Positions 49,505-60,113 of a stretch of 64,000 nucleotides of DNA are shown one piece after another. Made by a program: the position numbers and the translations under genes. A model generated the notes under the pieces. The model made no database searches and was not told the origin of the DNA. It saw only the letters and a list, made by a program, of their open reading frames with translations. Numbering within the stretch: the stretch's first letter is position 1; every line of letters begins with the position of its first letter. Location of the stretch: positions 30,509,555 to 30,573,554 of the forward strand of contig OY997649.1 in the NCBI GenBank assembly GCA_963921795.1, read 5' to 3'. The stretch comes from Nannobrachium achirus. Its lineage: Eukaryota > Chordata > Actinopteri > Myctophiformes > Myctophidae.

Positions 49505-49562
<58 letters not shown>

Positions 49563-49565
49563 TAT

Positions 49566-49633
<68 letters not shown>

Positions 49634-49670
49634 GATACATGAATAGGAACTTGGTGTGTTCCAGTTGCTG

Positions 49671-49764
<94 letters not shown>

Positions 49765-49804
49765 GATACATGAATAGGAACTTGGTGTGTTCCAGTTGCT
49801 GGCA
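49505..49804. repeat. Compound (AT)n-(CA)n locus with duplicated 41-bp spacer
   Basis: (AT)n at 49505-49559, (CA)n at 49569-49632, a 41-bp unique block (49633-49673), a second (CA)n at 49673-49763, then the same 41-bp block again (49764-49804). The two blocks are identical (AGATACATGAATAGGAAC ... TTGCTGGCA), so the CA-plus-block unit was tandemly duplicated recently. Confidence 0.9.
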
Positions 49805-50270
49805 AAAATAAGTTAAAAAGACTGAAAAACGTGCCAGAGGCAGAATAATTAATACAGTACCTGGCAGTTGATGTGTGGGTAAAGACAACTATTTTCTTCA
49901 TTACATCATGTTGCACATGTTACCCCTGAATGAAGACTTAATGTCGAAACGTTGGTAATTTATAAATAAAATTTAAAAAGATTATTGCATCGAGGCTGTG
50001 AGTTGTGGGACCTCCTGTTCTTTTGCACAAGTTACCCTTATCATCCAATGACAGATTGAGCACATATCAAAGGTATCCAGGTATTCATCTGTAAAAACAT
50101 TTCGTCAAAGACTTCCAATAAACTATATGGCTTCATGATGCTGTATGTACAGCATGCCCACCTACTAGTACTGTATAGGGACGTGCAGATAATGTTAGAG
50201 ATGCAGGGGCTGACATTTCTAAAAGGGCCTTTTGGTGAAAATATTGAAAATAGGGTGCCATATGGCATTG
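49805..50270. other. Gene-free DNA with hammerhead-like tail
   Basis: CCTGAATGAAGACTTAATGT followed by CGAAACGTTGG at 49925-49955 and then TTTATAAATAAAATTTAAAA resembles the Penelope-type tail at 37515. Nothing else is named. Confidence 0.4.
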
Positions 50271-50409
50271 CTCCGAAGGTTCATTGTTCTGAAGGTTCAT
50301 TAGTCCGAATTTGTTAAGAAAACTATGCCCAACTCTAACCCTAACCCTAACCTCAGTAACGCTAACTAAATTCGGACTAATGAATCTTCGGAACAATGAA
50401 CCTTCGGAA
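50271..50409. repeat. Inverted repeat with telomere-like loop
   Basis: Left arm 50271-50310 (CTCCGAAGGTTCATTGTTCT ...) pairs with right arm 50370-50409 (... GAACAATGAACCTTCGGAA), each 40 bp with few mismatches. The 59-base loop contains three CTAACC units. A degraded shared hairpin (AAAATAGCAGATG ... GACTATTTTC) follows at 50427-50468. Confidence 0.75.
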
Positions 50410-50497
50410 TTATGGGCAGTCCCCGAAAATAGCAGATGCGTTGTGAGATTGGAGGTCGACTATTTTCAGTACTTGATACCACACTGAACTAAGGCCT

Positions 50498-50852
50498 AGG
50501 CCAGACAGAGCTGGATATTTCATATATCCCGGTTTTTCAGATATCCACATAGAAAAATATCTAGGTCCACATGACAAAGATATCTAGGTCTAAAATAATC
50601 TGAGTCCCCAGACCTCCACTAGAAGGACAAGCACACACACAGTAAAGTCTTCAGAGATATCCGGGTTCCATGTCTACACGGATCCAGTGAATCGGATATT
50701 TTTCAATGTCTCCACTTATTTATCCAGTTTCAAAAATATCCAGCTTTGCAGCCAAAATATCCAGCTTCGTGTGGCTGCAAGCCCCAACCGCATAAAAAAT
50801 GACTAGCAAATGTCTAGCTTCAGAAACATCCAGCTCCGTGTAGCTGGCACCT
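50498..50852. mobile_element. MITE with GAGCTGGATRTTT ends
   Basis: The left end GCCAGACAGAGCTGGATATTT and the right end inverted (GCCAGCTACACGGAGCTGGA and on to TGTTT) match over about 20 positions. The interior repeats ATATCCAG and ATATCTAGGTC words. It resembles a common fish MITE whose ends read CACACGGAGCTGGAT. No target duplication could be fixed. Confidence 0.55.
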
Positions 50853-52641
50853 AAGCATAAATAAGGCAATACTGGAGATGTGGCATACAGCATGGATTTC
50901 TACAAAATAATTTAGGGCAATTCTTTCAACATAAGATGCTGCATTCAAGTTCAGGAGAGTTTGGACAAGGCAATTCTCTTGAATGCTGCCTTCAGATACG
51001 GCATGGAAAGAGGGCATTTGCATTTCTTTCACTATAGTGAAAACGTCATTCATGGTCTGGGAGAGGGCACTCTTTACAGGCTGTTAAAAGGGCAGCGGCT
51101 CAAGCCCCCTTTCATGTCTATGTGTGCACGTGCCTGCTACTGTACTTCCATAATATCCACCAAAATGTGTCATTTAGGCACAGGTCCAGAAACCATCACG
51201 CTGCAGCACAGCTTCCTTCCCATGATCCATTCTAACAGGGATGACCTCCTGCCTCCAGCAAGAGTGCTGGAAATCAGCAGCATGGAATCGCAAAGAGACC
51301 CAAATCAGACCAATCGGTATAGTGATTTGAATGTTCTCATGTGGGATTTGTTGGGAAAGAGGAACGGTTCACTGGTTATTTTTTCACTGGCTTTTCTTTT
51401 ACTTAATGTTTGATTATTAACCAAAGCCTTAACATTCATTACTGCTTTGGGTTATTTTCCATTAAATAAGTTATACTTCTGCTTAAATAAATCCAGCCAA
51501 CCTGTTCTTTAAATAAAACTGAGCAGGAAATATGGAAATTGCAAAGCGGTCTCTCATATCTCTATGGAAGATTGAGACTAATGAAAGTTTTACGACCTCA
51601 ACATTTGAGGAGAGCACTGAAAACATTCTGAAAAACCTACAGAAACATTCTGGGTTACACTATATGTATTATAATCTGCTTATAACACAGTACAAGTATA
51701 GTTATAAGAACTCATTAATGCTCATAATTCTTTATAACAATAATCATAACACCAACTTCTGAAATATACACTAAGAAAAACAATATATACTGTACAGTAC
51801 AGTACGTATGACAACATACTGTACAAACTAGCATAAAATCAGACTTCTGAAATGCCTCAAAGTGCAAAAAGGAATGTCAAGCAGAAATAGGTAAGCAGCA
51901 ACGTACTATTTATGCATTTACCACTTATCCAGAGTGGGTTACAAAGTGCAAAGATATCAATCAAGTGCTACAAAGTAACTACTGTAAGATTAGACTAGGT
52001 AGGTAAACATCATACCTTGCATAATTTCTCTAAGCATATACTATTTAAATAACAAGTAACAGTAGGTCTATAGGTGAACAAGTGAGAACAAACATGCCCT
52101 ACACCCACATAGAATAACTATCAATTGAAAACTCATAAAAAGAACGTGGAATGTAAGGAGGTGAGATAGAGTCTCTGAAGAAGAGGTGAGTCTTCCCAGC
52201 ACATTTTCACAAATCTCTCCAAAAAAACATGGAACCTGAGAGCGAAGGGGTTTTGGGGAAACAAGAAAAGCCCATTTGGACTATCACAGAGCTGCAGCAC
52301 GCTCTTTGGAGAGAGCTTCTTAAAGCTCCGCTCGTGAACAGGTTGTGTGTGTGTTGGCTACTTGGCTCAGAATGAAACTTTAATTATGTTGATGCTTTCT
52401 CTCATACATCCCTCAGACTGAGCTCAGCCACTGCTCAGCCACCGTCCTCCCCTCCCCCAAACATCCACCACCGTCCTCCTCTGGGAGACACTAGGAAGGT
52501 AGGTTAATAGGGGTGCATGTTTAACTGCCAAGCACCTCAGGTATGCTTCTGTGGTCTAGGAAATCAAAACTCCCATATGAAAAAAGAAATGGTGATCTGG
52601 AAAAGAATACAAGGCTGGAACAATTTGAGGGCCATTGCATA
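50853..52641. other. Gene-free DNA
   Basis: A 150-codon plus-strand open frame (50961-51413) has no domain I recognise and no supporting context. 51640-52140 is AT-rich. No gene is called. Confidence 0.45.
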
Positions 52642-52897
52642 TCGTCGTTGACGGGTGGAAACCTCGTATATCCAAGTCTCAAAGTTGTATGTTCTTTCGC
52701 AAAGTAAAGCCCTGCTTCTTCATACAAGGCCGTTGCACAAAAGTGAAAACAGCAGATCTACAAGCACACAACGCCTCGCGGTGCGAGGCGTTGTGTGCTT
52801 GTAGATCGGCTGTTTTCACTAGTTTAAATCATTTTTAAAATGATAAACGCAAAACGAACGGTTTTGGACATACAAGGTTTCCACCCGACAACGACGA
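52642..52897. mobile_element. TA-target MITE with shared hairpin, second copy
   Basis: The ends TCGTCGTTGACGGGTGG and (inverted) TCGTCGTTGTCGGGTGG continue into AAACC and are flanked by TA (52640-52641, 52898-52899). The hairpin at 52742-52820 has a perfect inner stem AACGCCTCGCGG ... CGAGGCGTT. It is the same family as 12475-12710, in inverse orientation, with well-preserved ends. Confidence 0.85.
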
Positions 52898-53664
52898 TAT
52901 GAAAAGAACCCCTATTTGGCTCCAGTCCTAAATTTACAGTGATTTATAATCGTCAACAATTGGTGCAATGCATTTAAAGGGAAAATAATGGAATAGGTCA
53001 AGAAAACAAGTGACATAATGAGAGGCCTTATTAAGGCCTGCAAACAAAGAAATAATGGGATTGTGTCTGCAATTTAAGCCGATAGAGACCCATATACAAC
53101 TTGTATTACATCTTAAAATAAAACAAGCTACCATTTTCCCGCCTGCCTAATCTCATATAGCTTTCAAGGTCTAAATCTGGTATTGTTTGAACACGTGTAC
53201 TCAACACTTAAAAATTCACTGCTTTGGGCTAGTGAGAGATTGAAACGTCCAAGATCTTGTTATAAAACCTCCATACATATATATAAGGGGTCTCTTTTGT
53301 ATTTTCAATCCACCGTCCCACGCAGTGAGTATGGATTTTATTCATGACTTTCATTATGTGGGGTTGCAGCAGCCACTTGTTCTGCACGTGCAGGCCCTCG
53401 CTGTTATGAATGGCCATGCCAAGCTTTCTGTCACCACCGCCTTCAGCACGAGTTCCTTTAAAGCCCTCCCTCCTCTATTCCTCTGTGCTTTATCACATCC
53501 AGCCAAGCTGCACAAAGCATGTTCAATGGTAATTAAGGTCAAACAATTACATTCAGTTATCTGGAATTAATATGAAAGATGCTATTGTCTCATCGCCGCT
53601 TTGCTCCGTCAGATCTTGGCAAGCCTTCAGGTCAGTCATTACTACTGAGTATGCATCCACTGTA
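52898..53664. other. Candidate conserved non-coding DNA
   Basis: 52920-53160 and 53330-53600 are complex and repeat-free with words such as ACAGTGATTTATAATCG and GAGAGGCCTTATTAAGGCCT. No open frame looks like an exon. This is a possible enhancer-type sequence, untested. Confidence 0.25.
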
Positions 53665-53862
53665 TTAAGCCTGATTTATGCTTCGGCGACGAAATGTTGT
53701 GAAACGCATTGCTGTACAAAAATAATGTATTTTCACATGTAAATGCACTATGTAAAAGTGTCGACGTGGCATGCCGACCTGTTTTGTTAGTTGAAAATAC
53801 GTAATTTTTTGTCGAGCGACATATTGCACAACACTGTCCCTGGAGCATAAATCAGGCTTTAG
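53665..53862. mobile_element. Small TTAA-type MITE, AGCCTGATTTATGCT ends
   Basis: The left end TTAAGCCTGATTTATGCTTC and the right end inverted (CTAAAGCCTGATTTATGCTC) match over about 17 bp. TTAA borders the left and TTAG the right. 198 bp, non-coding. Confidence 0.65.
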
Positions 53863-55054
53863 TTTGAGTAATGACAGCCCTCCAACAGGCTCGTGATGTT
53901 TCATGATGATGATTCAGAACATGATTATTAGTCAAACGTGTTATGTTCACACAGACACACATAGTCACACAGTCACACAGACACACACACACACATCACA
54001 CTAGAAAAGTGTCAGGCTGGGCGGCCTAGGGCTGTATCAGCCGTAGGTGCGGTGCCCCCTATGGGCAGAAGTGAGTGCGCTTTTGGAGGTGCGATTTATA
54101 GAGGCGCCTCAACATGCGATTCCAAATTGGGTAGGATTGAATGTAGCATTCATTATACTGTGTATGGGGATTTCTGTAAGAGATATGCCCTGCTCATGCC
54201 CAATTGAAGGTAATATCACAGGACGCAGCATGGAAAATCAAAAGTTACATTACTCAACACCATTCATTCATTGATCACCATTCAACGATGGCTGCCGATC
54301 GGTCCAGAGACGTCCAAGATTAGCTGTACACACGCACGCACGCACACGGCCAAAAACTGTCTTCGCTTCCCAGCCTGGAACAATACCCTTTATGACCGTG
54401 CACACAAGATGTAACAATTGACACACAAGCCCCCATCCAGGTTCCCAATCGCTATAGGAGTAAACCTGCTCAAAGCAGTGTACAGTACACTAACAGCTTG
54501 AACAGAATGTTTAACTGAACTTGCAAAACCCGAAGTGTCCTACTTCTAAAACATACAGATTTACATAAAGCATTTCCCTCGCGATGGCAGCGCACATCTC
54601 AGAAGGACATCAGAAAAGAATCCTCCAACCTGTACGTGCTTCAGAGTTTGCGGAGCAAATTGCTCTACAGTCTTCACCGTTTCCCAGCCCACTCAGTTTC
54701 TGACACTTGTTATCGTACTGTCATGCCGGTAACGTCTGGCACCCTATAACATCTAAAAAAAAAAGAATAGGCTTTCCCATGAGGACTGAAGAGAAGAAAA
54801 TGGTATGGAGAAAGAGGAAAAAAAATACAGATTGCTGCAGCCGGCTGGCTCAGTCTTATAATGAGCGCTGTCAGGGATTTGCGGTGGTGAACTTTGTAGC
54901 CCTGGTCTGTGGCAGGTCACCGTTGAGCGTGTATCAATAATTCATCTGGCAGCCCGGCTCCCTTCCCTGTTATGAAACAAATCTTGTTAGCAAGTCCTGC
55001 CAACACCGTCGACTCTGTCTCACTACCCAACAGTATTTGTAACTTTGCCCCTTG

Positions 55055-55104
55055 GGTGTGTGTGTGCGTGCGTGCGTGTGTGTGTGTGTATGTGTGCGTG
55101 TGTA
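55055..55104. repeat. (GT)n microsatellite
   Basis: GT repeat with GCGT variants. Confidence 0.9.
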
Positions 55105-55483
55105 TTGGTGGTTGTTAGGGGTGTGGAGCGTTGGACAGATTACCTCGGTTAATGTACATGACGTGGTTGCACATTTTAGTGAACAATGGCACGGCTGGGG
55201 GTTGGGTATGGGGTTGGGGGCTGGTGGGGGTTGAGCTTCAATCTCATCAGTAATATCAAAAAGGTAGAGTCTCCACTTCACCACTACCTCCGGTAAAATG
55301 CTGCATATACTTCTCCTAGGACTATAGGACTGAGGGGTTCACAAGAAAGCAAGATGGATCACGCGCGGGCCACTAGTTCTTTATCCGTAGCAGAATGGCG
55401 GCTCCTACAGTGTGCTATAGAGTGCTCCTTGGGCTCATTGTGAAACATAACGAGAAGCTGTCTGAGGCGCTGTGCAAGCCTTG

Positions 55484-55498
55484 GAGAGAGAGGGACAC

Positions 55499-55567
<69 letters not shown>

Positions 55568-55578
55568 GAGAGAGAGAG
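55484..55578. repeat. (GA)n microsatellite
   Basis: About 80 bases of nearly pure GA repeat. It is the source of long Arg/Glu frames on the plus strand. Confidence 0.95.
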
Positions 55579-55696
55579 TCAGGGAAGTGGAACACCTCAG
55601 TAGGATGGGCTGTTCTGACAAGATCCAGGGAGACCCATCCCCTATCTACCCTACTCTGCTCCTCCCTGCACACCCCAGTCCTACCCTACCCTACCC

Positions 55697-56674
55697 CAGT
55701 GGTTCTCAACCTGTGGGTCGGGACCCCCAGGGGGGTCCCCAAATTATGTTGGGGGGTCCCCAGATGATTAACTTAATGTAAAACATTGTTTTCTCACTCA
55801 ACAGTAAACAAATCAACAGAATATGTAGTATAAGTATAATTATAGGTATATTCAGTGATTGTGTTTCATTCAAATAAAAAATATAATTGGTACATTTTCC
55901 ATTCATTCTCCTCACTAGAATGTGTGCTGACCATATAAGGACTTCCACCATGGCCCGTGTTATGATGAGCATAGCTAGATTCGGTTTTCAGAGGTGGCCA
56001 GCCAGTCCTCGACCAATCAGGGTAGAGTATGGCCGTATTTATGTTATGATGTTTAGTTATGATGGTCAAAATAAAAATTTTGAGAACCATAGTCGCTCTG
56101 AATTAAGAACGTCTGCTAAATGCCTAGATTGTAAACTACTGAACTCATAACATGCATAGAGTAAATCAGTATCATACATATCCTGAAGCTGGAGACGTAG
56201 GCCTACCGATATTCAGTGATTGGGTCTAATGATCAAAACGAGAACATTATAATGGTGTAAAAAAAATCTATAAAAAACTAACATTTCCACGCTGTAAGGC
56301 CAGTAAGGGACAAGACGACCCCCGGCCACTTTCATTATCACTGAATACACCTTTAAGTGTATAGAGGTTATCTGCACTTTTTTAAAGTGACAATTGAAGG
56401 ACTTTTTAATACCTCTAAAATGACAAGTTAAACATTGGCCAAATTGTCAAATATTAGAGGCAGAAATTGTGAAAATAGACAATCTACATGCTCACAATGC
56501 CTTGTGTTGCAAGGCATTGTGAGCATTTAGATCAGCTATGTATTTTCACAAATAGGGTGGGGGGTCCCCAGGTAAAATATGATTATTTCAAGTTCATTTT
56601 TTATTGTTTGTCCCCGAAGGGCGATTTGGTCGGTTATTTTGGGGGTTGTGGCCTGAAAAGGTTGAGAACCACTG
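55697..56674. mobile_element. hAT-like element, CAGTGGTTCTCAACC ends, one hairpin
   Basis: The left end CAGTGGTTCTCAACCTGTGG and the right end inverted (CAGTGGTTCTCAACCTTTTC) share 15 bp. Subterminal GGGACCCCCAGGGGGGTCCC-type words are present. One shared hairpin lies at 56467-56553 with TTGTGAAAATAG ... TATTTTCACAA arms. 56210-56290 matches 8515-8600. The flanking 8-mers do not match, so the target duplication is lost. Non-coding. Confidence 0.7.
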
Positions 56675-57511
56675 ATCTATAACACCTCCTCCTCCTATTC
56701 CTCTACACCCCTTAGCTGAACAGAGATCGGCAATGACAACATGCTAAGAGCATGCAGCATGCAGGGGTAATCAGACTCAGGTACTACAGTATGTTGAACT
56801 ACTTTCATATTTTTTCTCTTTCTTCAGAGGGATGCTTTCTGTTGTGTTCATCACGGATGCTGCAATCGCTTGGCACACTGTCGCTTGGCACACTGTCTTG
56901 CAATATAAAATGATACCTCAGTCAATTTCTGAAATTAGATAGACAACAGTCCAACAGTCTTTGCAGGGTGCTGTTTCCAAGTCAACCAGTCACCATATTA
57001 CTGTAGCAGGTCAACATCTTATTATTACAAGAATACATTTACAATACATGCTGAGATTCTCGCTACAGCTTTCTCTCTCATTGGCAGGGTATAAGCCAAG
57101 GCCGTGATAGCACCACTCCACTAATAAATGAAAACCATCCACTGGGCTAAACCAGGTCTAACAGTACCCCGTATATTAGCTCGCTAATGAGGTCCCAGTG
57201 TGATACTTTTTTAATGAAACCATCCATGAGGCCAATTGTCCATAACTAATTATCATATGCTAATCAGCAAAGCAAAGAGCTGGCAGAGAGAGAGAGGACT
57301 GATCTGTTTGTCTGTACTTTTTATTTCTTATTGCCTACTGCGTGTGCATTGTTTCATAAGTGATTAATGGTTGTAATTAGGGATGGAAAAAAATAAACAC
57401 TAATCAAACATTTCTTTTAAGTTATTGCCACTGGTCAGAATAAAGACAATCTATATTGCTGAATGTGAATGTACTTGAGCAAACAAAATGTAAGCAACCA
57501 AATAATAAGAG
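56675..57511. other. Candidate conserved non-coding DNA (57040-57370)
   Basis: 57040-57370 is dense in homeodomain-type words (ACTAATTATCATATGCTAAT, AGTGATTAATGGTTGTAATT) and free of recognised repeats. The texture suggests an enhancer. Conservation is untested. The remainder shows nothing nameable. Confidence 0.3.
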
Positions 57512-58707
57512 CGGGGGTCTTCAACAGGGGGTCCGGGACCTCTAGGGGGTCCTCAGAGTTACCACAGGGGGTCCTCCAAATCGTTGTGTGATAGGATCGT
57601 GTTTTTTACATTGACCATGTGAACCCTCGCAATAGCATCCCTATTCTGAGTGGAACATTAGCCAAAAATAGCTCTGGTCCAGAGCGTCAGCAGCACTGAC
57701 GCTCTGACAGATAAGATAGCGCCGCCCATGGCTGCTGTTAGGGTTAGGGTTACGGAACGCGGATTAGACGCGGCCTCTCCGCGGACGAGACGCTACACTC
57801 CGCGGACTTGTACACAGTGGCGTACTGGCTAAGTCCTCGACTCACAGTTTAACATCCCGTACGGGAGGACCTACCACCTAAACCTAACCTTGACCCTAAC
57901 CCAAAACTCAGTAAAACTAACGGTGGTGACATGTTAAACCTAACCTTAACCTTAACCCTGACCTCAGTAAAACTAACGCTGGTGACATGCTAACGGTAAC
58001 AGGAAAACTCGACCTAAAACAAACTCGACCTCATTCGCACGACCGCGCGTTTCCCAACGGGTCTGTGGCCTTAAGCTAGATGCAGAATAGACCAAAATCT
58101 AATCTTTGCTTATGGGGGTCCCTGGAACAAAATATTTTGCGATGGGGGTCCGTTGCCAATTACATATCATTCTGGGGGTCCTTGACATGACAACGTTTGA
58201 GAAACACTAGCAACATACGTTTTTTTTTCAGAAAACTGTTAGGATTTAGATGACATTTGTAGAATGTGCCTATCAGTGGTTAAAGACGCCCAAAATGTGT
58301 TTTTGGCCGCAGACCCCCATTTTGTTCCACAGATGGACCCCTATCGCAAAATATTTTGGACCCCTATCGCAAAATATTTTGTTCCAGGGACCCCCAGAAG
58401 CAAAGATTAGATTTTGGTCTGCGAGGGTACAGTAAGCTTGTAGATCGGCTATTTTTGGCAAAGAGGTTTGTAGAGGGAAAAGAAGAGCAGATTAAAGTAT
58501 TTGACAGTTCAAGTAGTTAAATGTCTGAAATTTAGCCCACTCCTTGAACATGATGACAGTGCTGTCAAACAAGTCTATAAGCTGTCTAAGAAATCTATGA
58601 TTTTTTTTTTATCTGCAACACAATTTTATACAATATGTAGTGGGGGTCCCTGATTCATCCGTCTCTCAGCTAAGGGGTCCTTGGCCTGAAAACGTTGAAG
58701 ACCCCGG
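57512..58707. mobile_element. 1.2-kb relative of the large hAT-like element
   Basis: The left end CGGGGGTCTTCAACAGGGGG and the right end inverted (CCGGGGTCTTCAACGTTTTC) match both ends of 26603-33874 in reverse orientation. The flanking 8-mers AATAAGAG and CCTTAGAG agree at 5 of 8. It lacks the tandem array. Instead 57700-58060 is a GC-rich, CTAACC-containing block. 58105-58410 is an inverted GGGGGTCC ... GGACCCC segment with a 23-bp direct duplication (GGACCCCTATCGC ...) at 58334-58379. A half hairpin (GCTTGTAGATCGGCTATTTT) lies at 58434. Confidence 0.75.
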
Positions 58708-59197
58708 CCTTAGAGGGTGGGGGTGGACTTGCTGTGCTGACTGTTCTGCCTCCCACCTCCTACTCTCCAATCAGACCAGTGTGTGATTATGATTTCAATC
58801 ACTATGTTTCGCTCTGTAGGTGGTTGAGTCTCGCCAAGCCAGGTGTGACGAATGCCTCCTGCAATATTACACATTATACTCATTTGGCACCCTCCGCGCA
58901 TCCAAGTACCGTATTAAAAGGGTTGGCAAAAGATGAATCTCTGATAGATCCCACAGATGAAGAAAACGAGTGGAACCTCTGGCGAATGCTGTAGCACCAT
59001 ATTGAATTACGCTCAAGTCAAAAGAAAATATTTGGGGCGGCGGCTGGCAGTAGCCCATATTGGTTCAGTTCTGGTTCAATGTGCCAGAAAATGGGGGACA
59101 GGGACCACAAACAAATACAAAATAGCTGCTGTGACTTCAGGGATTGAGGCTGACCAGCAACGCAAATGGGATACAGCAACAGGTCAGGGCTTGGTGC
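58708..59197. other. Gene-free DNA
   Basis: Mixed-composition sequence between two elements. A 99-codon plus-strand frame here lacks any recognisable domain. Confidence 0.45.
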
Positions 59198-60113
59198 TTA
59201 AAACCCATTTAGAACGGGTACACATTATAGTGTATTATTATTTTATGCTTTAAAGGTGATACACCATGCATTTAAAAAGTATTTATGTCATATTGTTTAT
59301 GTCCCAAAAACGTTTTTCAAAAGGTTTGAGGCTAAATTACCACTCCTGAATAGAGAGCCTCTCTCATTTTTGAATGGCTCTCAGAGCATTTCAGCTGCAG
59401 TACCACCTTTGGCCTGAACTGCGCCACCCCCCAATTTCTTTATTATTTATTTAATGATGACGTCACAATCAGCAGATGACGTCACAATCGGAAGCAAATC
59501 TGGATAGCCTGTTTTGAGAACCCGTGGGATACTTTTAACCTTCGCCTTCTCAAAACCAGAGAAAGACACAACGGTCAGAAATGGGACTTTGTGAGGATAG
59601 AAGGTGCTAGTGGGACCCCAAAAAAAGGTTTTAAAATAGGAAAAGTGAAATTTCATGGTGTATCACCTTTAACTATTGAAAAATAGCAGATATACAAGCT
59701 CACAGCGCGGCACCGAGTGCCGCGCTGCGAGTTTGTAGATCTGCTATTTTTGTGTCTTTTGAATCCTTCTAAGGTTTTTTTGAAAAACCTATGTTTCTAT
59801 GTCAGCAAATTGGCCAGCCATCATCAAAGAAAAGGTCCTTTTCACTTAACTGGAGTTCAGTTAGTCTGTTCTTGAGAGACTACCTTGTCAGTGGTTCTCA
59901 AACCTTTTCATGTCAAGAACCCCCAAAATGATATGTATTTGGCCACGGACCCCCATCTCAAAATATTTCGTTCCAGGGACCCCCCAGAAGCAAAATTTGA
60001 GTTACAAACGTTCGCTTTGAAAATACATATATTCAAAGATTTGCACACATTTTCACGACTTTTTATTTTTCACTGGTTAAAGCATTCAATAATTCTAGGC
60101 CTAAATGGGTTAA
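59198..60113. mobile_element. TTAA-target MITE of the 35997 family, interrupted
   Basis: Begins TTAAAACCCATTTAGAACGG and ends GGCCTAAATGGGTTAA, with TTAA at both edges, in reverse orientation to 35997-36561. It is split by a second TTAA element (59254-59668). One hairpin (59677-59752) is preserved. The other is lost near 60060, where the expected stem is replaced by TTTTTATTTTTCACTGG. The CAGTGGTTCTCAAACC ... GGGACCCCCCAGAAGC middle segment is present. Confidence 0.85.
59254..59668. mobile_element. Nested TTAA-target MITE, AGGTGATACACCATG ends
   Basis: A 15-bp perfect terminal inverted repeat AGGTGATACACCATG with TTAA on both sides (59250-59253, 59669-59672). The interrupted sequence TTTATGC-TTTAACTATTG is found uninterrupted (inverted) at other copies of the host MITE, which confirms the insertion point. 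415 bp, non-coding. Confidence 0.9.

Larger units (their letters stand above)
53863..55696. other. Gene-free DNA with microsatellites
   Basis: Interrupted CA repeats at 53948-53997, (GT)n at 55055-55104 and (GA)n at 55484-55578. 54820-55030 is complex GC-balanced sequence (TCAATAATTCATCTGGCAGC) that could be conserved. No gene is supported. Confidence 0.45.

Noticed and set aside
49491-49916. Cys-Val and Tyr-Ile repeat proteins
   Set aside because: Pure translation of (CA)n and (AT)n microsatellites.
50333-50352. Interstitial telomere
   Set aside because: Only three CTAACC units, inside the loop of an inverted repeat. Far too short for a telomeric remnant.
50961-51413. 150-codon plus-strand open frame
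   Set aside because: No domain, no splice or promoter context, and compositionally like surrounding non-coding DNA. Not enough to call a gene.
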